64,000 nucleotides of DNA from Niastella sp. OAS944 (GCA_024809215.1 JANUBW010000016.1:1-64000), one strand, 5' to 3'; shown: positions 22,301-28,680, counted from the first letter of the stretch. Notes: generated from the letters alone by a model not told the origin. Made by a program: numbers and translations.

Positions 22301-24723
22301 GTTGTACAACCGTTAATTCAGGCAATGCAACCATAACAGTAACCAACGGTTCAGTGGGTGGATCAGTAAGCGGAACCACTTCAGTTTGTTCAGGCAGTAA
22401 CAGTGGCACTATGAATTTGAGCGGCCATACAGGAAATGTGGTCCGTTGGGAAATGTCAACCGATGGCGGCGGAAGCTGGTCAACCATCAGCAACACCACT
22501 ACATCGCAATCGTATAGCAACCTAACCCAAACTACCCAATACAGGGCGGTTGTGCAGAGCGGCACCTGCACCCCGGCTAATTCAGCAGCGGCAACCATTA
22601 CTATTAGCGCAACAGCTACAGGCGGCAATGTAAGTGGAAGTACAACGGTATGTACTGGTACTAATAGCGGCACGGTAACACTGAGTGGCCAGGCAGGCAC
22701 CATCACCAAATGGCAGTTTAGTACAGATGGCGGCGGCAGCTGGACAGATATAGTGAATACGACCACTTCACAATCGTACAACAACCTTACACAGTCCACC
22801 CAATACCGGGCAGTGATCACAGGATGTACTACGGTAAATTCAGGCGCAGCAACCATCACCGTTACACCGGCATCGGCAGGCGGCACAGTTAGTGGAAGCA
22901 GCACAGTATGTTCGGGCAGTAACAGCGGTACCATGGTATTATCGGGCCATACAGGCAATGTGATCCGTTGGGAATTTTCAACTGATGGCGGCGGCACCTG
23001 GTCAACGATCAATAATACCACCACTTCGCAAACCTATACCAACCTTACCGCAACAAGGCAATACCGGGCGGTAGTATTGAGCGGGGTATGCGCATCGGCC
23101 AATTCAGCGGCAGCCATTATTACCGTGGGCGGCAGTGCAGTTGGTGGAACCGTGAGCGGAAGTGCAACTGTTTGTTCGGGCAGCAATAATGGTACACTCA
23201 CCCTCTCGGGTCATTCAGGTACAGTTAGCATGTGGCAATTCAGTACCAATGGTGGCGGTAGTTGGACAAACATCGCAAATACTACCACTTCGCAAACTTA
23301 CACGAACCTTACCCAAACCACCCAATACCGGGCAGTGATAAGCGGTTGTGCAACTACGGTGAATTCAGGTATCGCTACCGTAACCGTCGGTGCTTCGCTT
23401 GCAGTGACCATTGCAGCATCCGATGCGGCTAACGAGTTCTGCAACAACCTTACGCTCACAGCAAATGCTTCGGTACCGGTGCAAAGCTACCTGTGGTCGA
23501 ACAGCGCTACAACACAGTCAATAAAGCTGGGCGGTGCAAATGCTGCAGGTAATTACACCGTAACGGTAACAGCGGTTGGCGGTTGTACAGGTACGGCTAC
23601 CTACAATTACAACCCGCAGGCGGTTACAAGTAACTATACCATACTTGGCCTGCAGACCGTTAACCTTTTCGCTAACAATACCGTTCAAAACGGAAGTGTA
23701 GGCGCAAATGCGAGCAATGGCACAATTACAATAGGCAATACCACTTCAGTAGCAGCATCGGGCGCTTTTGTAAAAGCACAGACGTTGACTATAAGCGCAA
23801 GCGCCAATGTTCCGGTAAGGATCAACGCACCGGCAGGGGCATCTATTCCTATGATGCAATTCAATACCACCAACACCAACGCACTTGGTAACGTAAGCAT
23901 CGCAAACAATACGAATGGAACAGTAAACGGCAATTTCCGGAACCTTACAATAGGTACTAATTGTAATGTTACACTTACAGGAACAATTTTCCGCCTGATT
24001 GCCGTAGGCGCAGGAAGTACCATCAGGTTTACACAGCCGGTAATAAATATAGGCGGCATTAACCTAACGCAAGGCACTGCTTCATCGCCAACTACTGTGG
24101 CCTTCTCGCAGGCAACCGTTGTAAAGTCAAATGCCGATATCAATGTGGCACCCCTGTGTACAATCAATCCTGATAATTATAAAGTAGTATTCTATATTGG
24201 TGTTAGTTCAGGTAACAGCTCACCAGACTTTAATGTAACAGCTGGTGGTAATGTTACGGTGAATGCCAGCATATATGTGCCCAATGGCGATATTAGTGTA
24301 GGCGGAAGTACCACCAATAACTCCTTCATGAACGGTAAGTTTATTGCCTCCCTGGTAAGATCAACCGGTCAAAGGGTTATCTGGAATTCGTTTGACTGTG
24401 GAACCGCTAACCTGATAACAAGAACATCTGTGCCCAATGTTTCGTCGGCGACCATAATACCCATTATAGAACCCGATGTGGCATATTTTACAGCAACAGT
24501 TACCCCGGTGCCAACGGAAAACTTCTTTACACTCAAAATAAAGAGCAATAGTGATGAAACAATTCAGGTAAAGATCTTCGACATAGTAGGCCGGCAAATA
24601 GAACAGCTTCATGGATCACCAGCTCAGTCGTACCGTTTCGGTAATGGTTATATGCAGGGCAGCTATATTGTTGAAATTCACCAGGGCAACAAAGTAAAAG
24701 TAATGCAGGTTGTAAAATTGTAA
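7330..24723 (+). CDS. Giant 5797-residue secreted mosaic repeat protein with T9SS sorting domain
   Basis: ATG at 7330 is chosen over an in-frame TTG at 7231 because it opens a signal peptide (core about 38-50, cleavage after SNA56). In order: an unassigned N-terminal domain (60-290); beta-solenoid-like repeats (about 295-1120 and 1690-2130) with repeated ITNNGTFTAGTGVHTFD; two copies of a domain LRRTVxxSPxxFPVGxxAYNPI (near 1152 and 2141); an Ig-like domain (about 2387); a jelly-roll-like domain (2567-2734); two PKD-like domains (2821-3007); eleven 73-residue HYR-like repeats (3083-3886); HYR domains (to 4207); eight Ig-like repeats of 78 residues (4211-4834); six repeats of 88 residues (4835-5356); a second solenoid-like stretch; and a C-terminal T9SS sorting domain (about 5724-5797, with VKIFDIVGRQIEQL and GSYIVEI). 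This fits export through Sec then T9SS to the surface. Its ligand is unknown. Confidence 0.92.
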   Translation: MKIFTLIRESAISLACKPDQFSFVYKRSNIPSVVKNKVFIFLALWGLIVIPRYSNAQITQPIGWTNLYNVATGTASGSTFAIASGSNRILVVGITLNFNNASGTANDPTTITYGGVTLTKAVGDAAGSSGRMHTWLYFLKDNAIMNGSPQALNVTMGTVSQTITNMTVWYTVFAGVDQSPASYTTGNGFNNNETSGPAQLSTNMAVNASEQAVYISNIFNSNSTTSPTYTVNANWTSGGTTVGTATGEAWKNETAKRTIPVSNTTDNAATSTITPTTSIRYSISAISLPRSFVTYTSIANGAWSDPATWNLGSVPVAGSNVVIASGTSVNLTGNTNTINSLTVNGTLDVSTFTLSGTSINTVSATGTLLVGGSNFPSGFASTSLASGSTVNYNNNGAQTISNQTYGNLILSGGGIKTLQTGTTSITGTLTLSGNTTTTTTVANLTVGNLNIGDGTTFNAAGFNLTVSGTTTVGGGTSGNFIINATAGTKIFTGLVTVNAGGTWNNSGNSNVTFRGGITNNGTFTAGTGVHTFDNNSQQLNGTFSIPSITVTGVTLTNNSTLTVATALSGSGGLTQAANATLNIGGTSGITTLTAANSGNTVNYTGGVQIVHSNSYVNLTLTGSGAKTLNTGTTSVTGNFTLTGTATTTTVANLTIGGSLSIGDGTTFTAAGFNLTVTGTTTVGAGVSGGLTISSSAGTKTFIGPVTINTGGTWNNSGNSAVTFRGGITNNGTFTAGTGVHTFDTNAQALSGNAFTIPSVTITTITLTNNNSLTVNTALSGTGTLLQAAGATLNIGAASTLSNMNATASGNTVNYTAATGGQTLIGGTYFNVSLNNTSGTNTANGNVSVTGAMVTNGGAGGTLNMSTFTLAGTSITNNGTINTQNTSATPIPSGQSWGGTINYNATTGNQTVVIGTYTNLTSGNTSGINSAAGNLVIDGILTTTASGTLSLGTNTISGTLTTINNNGTISTANTTATPLPTGLTWGGTINYNALTGGQTIVTGTYNNLTLGNTSGTSTPASDLVVNGILTTTAGGTLDMTTFALTGTLSSVVNNGTFSTANTSATPMPSGKTWAGTFIYAGAASQTVVTGIYSNLNISNTTGVALGGAVTVNTSLSVSSSLTLGTNNLTLGFTSAVTGASSSVYIVTNSTGQLRRTVVGSPISFPVGNSAYNPIILSNSGTSDVYGINVIDGAVTTAIDQSLTVDRRWQITEAVAGGSNLAVTAQYNSGETSADFSTGNPIIGLYNGTAWVKNSATYSGGSSPFTFTSLGNFTPASLTTGTQYLALGKDFAFVASPGQFAVTSIVPNPAISGSGFQVTIEAQNASNQASNVTTQTFFNLSTNGNAGALSGTTSGSIPAGQSSVTVSGVILSSLGTGATITATLDNTNGGDALTPGTSAPFNVVASATSDIITAGNETPNIDYNSKTGAVINTTSDAIRVWSFSVRDGGSTPDADNLATILSSVTISKGAGNTVASWANSIQEAALFDESTKVAEITVSGESLVFTSLNGGAGVTADDNSSKTLDLYLTFKTANTDGQRLQFAITSAGASATAAGSLFNSFATTNSSVTGTNNRIQVIASKLIFGAQALTDVAVGVAMTPAFTIRGVDVNNNLDIDYTSTITLAVTGSTFNGAAPSAAAIAGIATFSPVFATTGTGVTITGSDGVITATPPSNTFNVTNIVPATTDLFRSKTTGDWDQVSTWQESHDGTSWFDAAVTPTSANSSSILIQNTHVVTVVTSVTIDQTTVNTGGAITVNSGQRLDVADGTGTDLTINGNVTVNGFLRLANNATMTSTAASLTFNSGGTYEHNYTTAAGTIPTATWSTGSTCSIIGYTTNTTVPGGLGQSFWNFTWNCTSQGAGTLNLNSQLTTIQGDFSLLSTGTTGIVALMNNTTFTITIGGNLIVGSGTNQASLDWFTTTTGNGTPTMNLAGNISIGSAGSIVRSGSNNTPILNFNKASGIQTYSSANAAGISGGRFAATVGTGTSTNTLQLLSDMAMNGNGAASLQVAANATLDCGTRIVTSVGGTFNLNAGGSIITAHAQGLSTTASTGSIQVTGTKTFNAAANYTYNATGAQVTGNALTTANNLTINNPAGVTLTANTTVNGTLTLTNGLLTLGTNSLTIGAAGSISGGSSTAYVNTNNSGFLRRTVAASPVAFPVGTTAYNPITLTNTGTSDVYSIIETDGTVPNALDATFTVNRRWRVTEAVSGGSNLSVVGQYNSGEAAANFNSGIIPKIGFYNGTVWTENAATQAGAGPFTFTSNANFTPTNLTTGTQYFALGKDQAFTPIPQGTLTANSICEVGTGQLTFTATAGTSPFTVVYNDGTGNVTQNNVISGTPFNVTPNPTVTTSYTLVSVTDNDGDVRSSGFTGGTATITVNPAIANNTIAADQTICSGTTPAAMTGSAPTGGNGTYIFQWQSSTTSATTGFANAAGTSTGQNYTPPGNITQTTWYRRVVTSNGCTDNGTAIQVTITPAPTITPGPTLTATQSCAPVAITLTGASFTAPATSAAWSIVSGGGTLSTTALTASPATVTYTPASNFSGAVTLALTTDACPTLSANRTINVSLPTIVNYDFNTGNSFATLVSNAVPNITATASGSSFATSTTSTVTGGNAFTVNSTAGNSLSQAAVANNNWTFTLTGNDVRFYKTFRVYFLGQRNSGTTGQNINILYSVDGGAFVSLGNLGLNNLGTWVESLLSLPVAADNPTTSIAIRLNINAGNGTTLIDNFQMQAIYTQPADKTPVVAASLVCEGTGTNIQIPASQVGVNYQLRNNTGNVNIGSAVAGTGSTINLPTGNLTTATTFNVLASNSCSVQMANTVTVNVTPLATLSSSLTTPDICTNTAFSYTPTSTTSGATFNWSRAAVAGISNSPATGTGDPNETLINTTATPKSVTYAYTVTANGCTNPTAFNVVVVVNPSPTLSSTLTPQAVCDGNPFQYIPTSATPGATFNWSRAAVAGISNAPESGTDDPNETLFNLTPDPINVTYVYSLSANGCVNPTTYNVVVTIEPSPTAVATDTVVSNTAGVCGASITLGNNVTTNGTLSFSIDGNPITMPHTFPIGTTNVTVTAENNCGTSTTFFDVTVNDTEAPVVPTLSDVTGECSATATAPVATDNCEGPITGTTTDPLTYSTQGTFVIHWSFDDGNGNVSTATQNVIVQDVTAPAIPTLNDVTGECSATATAPVATDNCVGPITGTTTDPLTYTTQGSFVIHWSFDDGRGNISTATQNVVVEDVTPPAIPTLNDVTGECTATATAPTTTDNCSGTITGTTTDALTYSTQGTHVIHWSFDDGNGNISTANQNVVIEDVTPPAVPVLTNLTDECSVTATAPTTTDNCSGTITGTTTDPLTYTTQGTHTIHWSFDDGNGNISTANQNVVIEDVTPPAVPTLANVTGECSATATAPTTTDNCAGTITGTTTDPLTYTTQGTHVIHWSFDDGNGNTSTANQNVVIEDVTPPAVPTLANVTGECSATATAPTTTDNCSGTITGTTTDPLTYTTQGTHVIHWSFDDGNGNISNANQNVVINDVTPPAVPTLANVTGECSATATSPTTTDNCTGTITGTTTDPLTYTTQGTHVIHWSFDDGNGNISTANQNVIVDDITPPAVPVLSNITGECSATATAPTTTDNCAGTITGTTTDPLTYTSGTHIIHWSFNDGNGNISTADQNVIINDVTPPATPVLNNITAECSVTVTAPTTTDNCAGTITGTTTDPLTYSTQGTHTIHWSFDDGSGNIATANQSVIITDNTPPAIPVLANVTGECSATATAPTTTDNCAGTVTGTTTDPLTYTTQGTHVIHWSFDDGSGNISTANQNVVISDVTPPAAPVLANVTGECSATATAPTTTDNCSGTITGTTTDPLTYTSGTHVIHWSFDDGHGNTSTANQNVIIQDVTGPTVNTAANSLNATLECDNTSGVDAALLLAPSATDNCGGTPVIHLLTDVTTQDPLCPNGYTRVRTWNFTDANNNPSANFVQTIIVRDQTPPFVVQMPADVIVDADVNCQATGVNLGILSAQDNCSPTVTITNDHPSIYPIGNTIVTWTIKDDCNNTITRQQTVRVQDHTNPVIANCPADITVFTGPGALTCVKAVSWTAPSASDNCSVINSFTSNYNPGAVFPVGTTLVTYVATDASTNSSTCSFNVTVVDNTPPVINNCPANIVTCNPNVTWTAPTATDNCSVTTFNSDAPASFLPGVTTVTYTAKDAAGNTTTCSFTVTLNPTPNAVAASNSPICSGNTLNLSAAGGTTYAWTGPNSFSSSQQNPSINLATTAATGTYTVVVSNNFGCTATATTNVVVSAGATATAGSNSPVCTGGTLNLSASGGVSYSWTGPNGFVSLQQNPTIVNVTNNASGIYTVTVTNAAGCTAQAFTSVSVGVANAFAANNGPLCEGTTLSLSAAGGTSYAWTGPNSFSSTQQNPAIPNTTTAASGSYTVTVTGSGGCTATATTNVTVNAVPTPLAANNGPVCQGGTLSLSAAGGTSYSWTGPNGFSSLQQNPVIFNIPSAGAGFYTVTVTNAAGCSSTATTQVTVNTGALASAASNSPVCTGSTLTLFASAGASYSWTGPNGFSSIQQNPTLTGVTNAASGIYTVTVNYASGCSSTASTSVAVNQQPIASASANGPVCEGATLNFSASGGTAYSWTGPNSFSSTQQNPSISGVTSAATGTYTVTVSNAANCTAQTTVFVQVNAAPVASASSNSPVCAGATLNLFGSGGTSYSWTGPNGFSSTQQNPAILNATAAAGGTYTLSVTNAAGCTSTTTTNVTVNTGVIASASSNTPVCTGTTLNLFAGGGVSYSWNGPNGFNSTQQNPTVANVTAAAAGTYTVIVTASGGCTASTTTSVAVNTGSVGGSVSGSTSVCSGSNSGTLNLTGHTGNVMRWEMSTDGGGSWSTISNTTTSLTYSNLTQTTQYQAVVQNATCTSATSAIATITVNNGAVGGTVSGSMAVCNGSNSGSVNLSGQSGTITKWQFSTDGGGSWTDIANTTASQAYNNLTQTTMYHAVITGCTTVNSGNATITVTNGSVGGSVSGTTSVCSGSNSGTMNLSGHTGNVVRWEMSTDGGGSWSTISNTTTSQSYSNLTQTTQYRAVVQSGTCTPANSAAATITISATATGGNVSGSTTVCTGTNSGTVTLSGQAGTITKWQFSTDGGGSWTDIVNTTTSQSYNNLTQSTQYRAVITGCTTVNSGAATITVTPASAGGTVSGSSTVCSGSNSGTMVLSGHTGNVIRWEFSTDGGGTWSTINNTTTSQTYTNLTATRQYRAVVLSGVCASANSAAAIITVGGSAVGGTVSGSATVCSGSNNGTLTLSGHSGTVSMWQFSTNGGGSWTNIANTTTSQTYTNLTQTTQYRAVISGCATTVNSGIATVTVGASLAVTIAASDAANEFCNNLTLTANASVPVQSYLWSNSATTQSIKLGGANAAGNYTVTVTAVGGCTGTATYNYNPQAVTSNYTILGLQTVNLFANNTVQNGSVGANASNGTITIGNTTSVAASGAFVKAQTLTISASANVPVRINAPAGASIPMMQFNTTNTNALGNVSIANNTNGTVNGNFRNLTIGTNCNVTLTGTIFRLIAVGAGSTIRFTQPVINIGGINLTQGTASSPTTVAFSQATVVKSNADINVAPLCTINPDNYKVVFYIGVSSGNSSPDFNVTAGGNVTVNASIYVPNGDISVGGSTTNNSFMNGKFIASLVRSTGQRVIWNSFDCGTANLITRTSVPNVSSATIIPIIEPDVAYFTATVTPVPTENFFTLKIKSNSDETIQVKIFDIVGRQIEQLHGSPAQSYRFGNGYMQGSYIVEIHQGNKVKVMQVVKL
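16577..18985 (+). repeat. Eleven 219-bp tandem HYR-like repeats
   Basis: Each unit encodes VTPPAVPTLxNVTGECSAT, then TAPTTTDNC.GTITGTTTDP, then LTYTTQGTHVIHWSFDDGNG, with GEC sites every 219 bp from 16615. Copies 8 and 11 lack 6 bp (TTQG becomes SG) and keep the frame. The paired cysteines (GEC and DNC) suggest one disulfide per unit. The near-identity of central copies points to recent expansion or gene conversion. Confidence 0.93.
19960..21830 (+). repeat. Eight tandem Ig-like repeats of about 231-234 bp
   Basis: Units encode SNSPVCxGxTLNLxAxGG, then YSWTGPNGFSSxQQNP, then GTYTVTVTNAxGC, then TTNVTVN. This is the common Bacteroidota surface Ig/PKD-like module. Eight copies of the PVCxG and WTGPN motifs were counted. 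Copy 8 has WNGPN instead of WTGPN. Confidence 0.9.
21834..23395 (+). repeat. Six tandem repeats of about 258-267 bp, alternating two subtypes
   Basis: Units start GGxVSGSxxVCSGSNSGT and contain STDGGGSW and LTQTTQYRAV. Copies 1, 3 and 5 read GHTGNVxRWE and end in a CTSA/CASANSA strand; copies 2, 4 and 6 read GxxGTxxxWQFST and end TGCTTVNSG or a close variant. The alternation suggests that the duplicated unit was a pair of domains (about 525 bp). Confidence 0.88.
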
Positions 24724-24802
24724 CAGTTTAAAATAACGACGAAGAGGCATCCGTCCAAGAGTCAAGAGTCAAAAAAGCCTCACCGTCACTTCAGGCAAAC
24801 CA

Positions 24803-24834
24803 GAGGCTCGTAAATTCCAGAATTTACGGGCCTC
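24803..24834 (+). terminator. Hairpin after the giant gene
   Basis: A stem of about 15 bp (24803-24817 with 24820-24834, one G-T pair) lies 80 bp after the giant gene's stop and 35 bp before the next start. It lacks a strong T-run, so termination may be partial and could allow read-through into 24869. Confidence 0.5.
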
Positions 24835-24868
24835 ATTTAAAGACCTTTCAACTTTAAAATGCACTGTT

Positions 24869-26122
24869 ATGAATAAGCTGCTAAGGTATGTGTTGATATT
24901 TATTCTGATCCCCGGTTCAATTATTGGCCAGTCAGATGGCGCCACCTATGCTGTTACATCAGAAAAAAAAGGCAGCAACGACTGGGTGGCGTTGCGTAGG
25001 TTGAATACGGGAACCGGTAAGTTCAGTAGTATGTTGTTAAACATGAACAATAAGGAGCTGCCACAATATGACATTACTACACACCGGTTGCTCGATAAAG
25101 TAACAGGGCCGGTAGTTTTAAGCAATACAGTGGTCAACAATTCGCCAGCGCCCATTGTCAATACCGGGGTAGCCGCATTGGCTTATGATCAAAAGACCAA
25201 CCGGCTTTTTTATGTACCCATGAACGATGACAATTTGCGGTACATCGATCTTGCCACCATGAAAGTATACAGCGATGCAGCCCTCTCTTTTAGTAAGGCC
25301 GGTAATTATTTATTTAGAAGTACCAGTCCGGTTACCCGGCTGGTGATAACGCCCGATGGGTATGGATATACAATAACCACCGACGGCAACCATTTGATCC
25401 GTTTTACAACAAATGATAAACCGGTTCTTACCAACCTGGGCGAACTGGTTGATGATCCGCACAACAAAGAAATGACGGCACTGAACCCATGCGCCAATGC
25501 CGGGGGCGATATGGTGGCCGATGATGCCGGCAATCTTTATCTTATTACAGCTGCTAACCGCGTATTTATGATAGATGTAAATACCAGGGTGGCTACCTAC
25601 CTGGCAACCATTACAGGGTTACCTGCCGGTTTTACCACAAATGGCGCAGCAGTTGATGAGCATGGAAAACTCATCATTAGCAGCTCGATGTTTACAGAAG
25701 CATCATTTATTGTCGATCACAAAACCTGGAAGGCAGTATCCTCCCCGGTACAGCAACAGGTATATGGCATTGCCGATTTGGCAAGCAGTAATGTTTTACA
25801 AACAAGAAAAACTATTCCAGCCCTTGTATTATTTGACAGGCCGGTTGTTAAAACCGGCATTACAAGAATATATCCAAACCCTGTATTGTTCGATGAAGTA
25901 ACTGTTCAGTTTAGTGATCTGCCTGCGGGCAAATACACCATTGAGCTGGCCGATCCATTGGGCAGAAAAGTATTAAAGCAAAAAGTATCTGTAACCCGGC
26001 AAACGCAAACCACCATTATGAAGGTGCCTACCGCTACCGCACAGGCATTTTATTATGTACGCATATTGAACGAAAAGAATATTCTGGTAAGTACGCATAA
26101 ACTGGCATTGGAAAGGTGGTAG
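24869..26122 (+). CDS. Secreted propeller-like protein with T9SS sorting domain
   Basis: 417 residues with a signal peptide (MNKLLRYVLIFILIPG, cleavage near IIGQ). The middle part (about 80-320) has repeated LAYDQKTNRLFYVP and DGYGYTITTDGNHLIRF elements, as in six- or seven-bladed beta-propellers that read out stored values. The last 80 residues form a T9SS type A sorting domain (ITRIYPNPVLFDEVTVQFSD, GKYTIEL, GRKVL). It is followed after 27 bp by the di-haem enzyme gene and probably shares its mRNA. A propeller next to a MauG-like protein recalls the propeller-fold large subunit of methylamine dehydrogenase, but no specific homology can be claimed by eye. Confidence 0.82.
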   Translation: MNKLLRYVLIFILIPGSIIGQSDGATYAVTSEKKGSNDWVALRRLNTGTGKFSSMLLNMNNKELPQYDITTHRLLDKVTGPVVLSNTVVNNSPAPIVNTGVAALAYDQKTNRLFYVPMNDDNLRYIDLATMKVYSDAALSFSKAGNYLFRSTSPVTRLVITPDGYGYTITTDGNHLIRFTTNDKPVLTNLGELVDDPHNKEMTALNPCANAGGDMVADDAGNLYLITAANRVFMIDVNTRVATYLATITGLPAGFTTNGAAVDEHGKLIISSSMFTEASFIVDHKTWKAVSSPVQQQVYGIADLASSNVLQTRKTIPALVLFDRPVVKTGITRIYPNPVLFDEVTVQFSDLPAGKYTIELADPLGRKVLKQKVSVTRQTQTTIMKVPTATAQAFYYVRILNEKNILVSTHKLALERW

Positions 26123-26149
26123 TTTTTTTGGCTGCTGAAATATTGTGTT

Positions 26150-28075
26150 ATGAACAAGATCGCTTTCATGATAGCTGTAATTGTTGCGGCTACCTTACTG
26201 GGCACATTCTCTTTTCGCATGAGAGTGGCTGAACAGTATATTAGTTACTACCGCGATAAGCTGGACCGTTTTACCGAAAGCGAAATAGACCTGATGAAAG
26301 CCATCCGAACAAACGATCTTTCAACCCAGGCAGGTATTGCGGCCGTGAAAGAGCAGATCAGGAAAGCACGACTGGCTTTAAAAGGAATAGATTTCTGGCT
26401 ACGATACCTTGAACCGGTAATGTATAAAAAAATAAACGGACCACTGCCTGTAGAATGGGAAACCGAAGTATTCGAAAAATTTGAGCGTCCCTATAAAAGA
26501 GAAGGAGCGGGGCTTACACTGGCCGAACTGTACCTCGATGAAAAGGAGATAATAAAAGACAGTTTATTGCATTTGATACAGGCATCCATTGATGCAAAAA
26601 ACACATTTCAGGCCGACTCTATTACAAGGAACTTAAACACCTATCATCATTTCTTTCTGGCAAACAGGTTATTCCTGCTTAACCTGGCGGCCTTATACAC
26701 AACCGGTTTCGAATGCCCCGAACCCGCTAACATAATTCCGGAACTAAAATACATGCTTGAAAGTGTAAAAGACATTTACACCAGTTATGACCAAAACTTC
26801 AGCACCTATGCCGTTAAACCGGCATACCTGCGTTTGTACGACAGTACCATTGCTTTTATTGACAAACAACCTAAAGATGCCGAAACATTTGACCATTTCA
26901 ATTTTATCAAGAACTATATTAATCCGCTATTTGCATTAAACCAGCAAATGATCAGGGAATACAAAGTATATTCCACCAGTTACAATGACTTTACTTTAAA
27001 TGATAACTGCAATTCAATTTTTGATAAAACGCTGTATAAAGGGCAAAACACCAACGGGCTTTTTTATGGGGTTAACGATGCAAACGCGCTGTCAGAATTA
27101 AAGAACGTTGGCCGCTTACTGTTTTACGATCCCATACTTTCAGGGAACAATCAGCGTAGTTGTGCCAGTTGCCATAAGCCAACAGAATATTTTAACGATA
27201 CGGCCACGACCACCAACCTGAATTTCGACAACCGGCATTTTTTATTAAGAAATACACCAACACTTGTAAATGCAATCTATAACCATTTATTAATGCTCGA
27301 TGGTAAGCATATATCACTGGAAGGGCAGGCGAGAGATGTAACTTCGAATCCCGATGAAATGGGTAGCACGCCCGATGATATTCTGAAAAAAGTTTTAAGC
27401 TGCCCCGACTATAATGAAGCATTTAAACGCCTGTTGAAGTTCACGCCCGGGTATAAGGCCATCAATTTTTATCATCTTGCTTCAGCCATTACAACTTACT
27501 ACAGCGATTTCAGTAAATACTATTCGCCATTCGACAAGGCGATGAACAACCACGCTGTTCTTTCAAAGGAAGCAGAGGCAGGGTTCAATATATTTATGAG
27601 CAAGGCACAATGCGCAACCTGTCATTTTGTACCGCTGTTCAACGGCGTAAAACCACCTTATGTAGGCAGCGAATTTGAAGTGATAGGCGTGCCTGAAGAC
27701 ACTACTTTTAAAACTATAAACAATGATTCGGGCAGGTATAAAATAAATGCGGCCAAAGAAACTCTGCATGCTTTCAGAACCGGAAGCATTCGCAATGCGC
27801 AGTTCACAAAGCCATATATGCACAATGGCATATTTAAAACACTGGAAGAGGTGATTGATTTTTATGATGCCGGTGGCGGTGTTGGTAAAGGGCTGGCAGT
27901 TGACAATCAAACCTTATCATCCGATTCATTAAGGCTTACAGGGGCAGAGAAGAAAGCGCTTATTGCATTTATTAATTCATTGAATGAAGATATTCCGTTA
28001 GAAAGCCCGCCGGCGAAACTTCCATCATCCAGGCTCCATGAGCTGAACCAGCGAAAGGTGGGCGGCACTTATTAA
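26150..28075 (+). CDS. MauG/cytochrome c peroxidase family di-haem protein
   Basis: 641 residues. An N-terminal membrane anchor or signal (residues 1-20) is followed by about 290 helical residues not found in ordinary peroxidases, then a di-haem cytochrome c peroxidase/MauG domain. Haem-binding CxxCH motifs are CASCH at 338-342 and CATCH at 488-492. Family landmarks include LFYDPILSGN, RNTPTLVN, a GQARDVTSNPDEMG stretch and PYMHNGIFKTLEEVIDFYDAGGG. Family members act in the periplasm, reducing peroxide or oxidising protein side chains. The next gene, 29 bp on, encodes a small cytochrome c that could carry electrons to it. Which reaction it performs cannot be decided from sequence alone. Confidence 0.9.
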   Translation: MNKIAFMIAVIVAATLLGTFSFRMRVAEQYISYYRDKLDRFTESEIDLMKAIRTNDLSTQAGIAAVKEQIRKARLALKGIDFWLRYLEPVMYKKINGPLPVEWETEVFEKFERPYKREGAGLTLAELYLDEKEIIKDSLLHLIQASIDAKNTFQADSITRNLNTYHHFFLANRLFLLNLAALYTTGFECPEPANIIPELKYMLESVKDIYTSYDQNFSTYAVKPAYLRLYDSTIAFIDKQPKDAETFDHFNFIKNYINPLFALNQQMIREYKVYSTSYNDFTLNDNCNSIFDKTLYKGQNTNGLFYGVNDANALSELKNVGRLLFYDPILSGNNQRSCASCHKPTEYFNDTATTTNLNFDNRHFLLRNTPTLVNAIYNHLLMLDGKHISLEGQARDVTSNPDEMGSTPDDILKKVLSCPDYNEAFKRLLKFTPGYKAINFYHLASAITTYYSDFSKYYSPFDKAMNNHAVLSKEAEAGFNIFMSKAQCATCHFVPLFNGVKPPYVGSEFEVIGVPEDTTFKTINNDSGRYKINAAKETLHAFRTGSIRNAQFTKPYMHNGIFKTLEEVIDFYDAGGGVGKGLAVDNQTLSSDSLRLTGAEKKALIAFINSLNEDIPLESPPAKLPSSRLHELNQRKVGGTY

Positions 28076-28104
28076 TTATTTTGAAACCACTAATACCCTT
28101 GTTT

Positions 28105-28491
28105 ATGAGGAAAATAAACATTCTAACCTGCATAGTACTTATGATATGTTTTGCCCAATGCGCCACCCAGGTTAAAATAGAGTATAATATACCAACATGG
28201 CTCACCGATATACAAAAAGAGGAACTGAAGATCAAGCTGGAAAGAGGCTACCAGTTATATAAACCCAATTGTTCAAAATGCCATGGCATTTTCAAAAAAG
28301 GAAAGGATGGCATTCCCAATTTTACAGCTAAACAGCTGGATGTTTATAAAGCGCGGCACGAGCTGCGTGATTCTACCAATCATGCTTATTCAATAGGCAT
28401 GTCGCAGGAAGACCTAAGTGCTATCATTCACTTTCTGATGCTACGTAAAGGGGCACAACCAGTAGCACAGACAACAGACGATGGCAAATAA
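28105..28491 (+). CDS. Small mono-haem cytochrome c
   Basis: 128 residues from ATG 28105; an in-frame TTG at 28081 would add eight residues and is less likely. A hydrophobic leader (residues 3-17) ends in CFAQC, so the protein is exported and may be a lipoprotein, although the lipobox is atypical. One haem site, CSKCH, lies at 56-60 and a probable axial Met follows in IGMSQED. Its place 29 bp after the di-haem gene suggests that it is the electron partner. A terminator follows at 28525. Confidence 0.85.
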   Translation: MRKINILTCIVLMICFAQCATQVKIEYNIPTWLTDIQKEELKIKLERGYQLYKPNCSKCHGIFKKGKDGIPNFTAKQLDVYKARHELRDSTNHAYSIGMSQEDLSAIIHFLMLRKGAQPVAQTTDDGK

Positions 28492-28524
28492 ACACCTGGA
28501 TTCAATATAACACATAAGCAGCAC

Positions 28525-28555
28525 GGGGCAGGATGTCTATCCAGCCCCATTTTTA
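28525..28555 (+). terminator. Rho-independent terminator after the cytochrome genes
   Basis: GGGGC (28525-28529) pairs with GCCCC (28544-28548), with an inner GGAT/ATCC helix, followed by ATTTTTATT. It closes the 24869-28491 operon. Confidence 0.8.
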
Positions 28556-28672
28556 TTAAACCCTTAAAGGGATACCATCATCATTCCATAATATACTTTA
28601 CGGCACACTAAATTAATTAAGTAGTTTGCTTACTAACGCTGTTTCTTTATACCAAAAGGATGTTTGTTGCAA

Positions 28673-28680
28673 TACCTTTG
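28673..28680 (+). promoter_or_regulatory. -7 element TACCTTTG before the MauE-like gene
   Basis: Exact match to TAnnTTTG. No good TTTG lies 19-21 bp upstream (only TTTA or TTTC nearby). If used, transcription starts near 28687, which excludes the upstream start codons at 28626 and 28683 and favours ATG 28722. Confidence 0.45.

Noticed and set aside
7737-24612. Many minus-strand open frames inside the giant gene
   Set aside because: Hydrophobic Val/Pro-rich products repeating with the domain period; they are antisense shadows of Thr/Gly-rich repeats.
24801-24840. Third copy of the 55124/57353 hairpin element
   Set aside because: It is also a long stem in a similar setting, but the loop and tail sequences differ.
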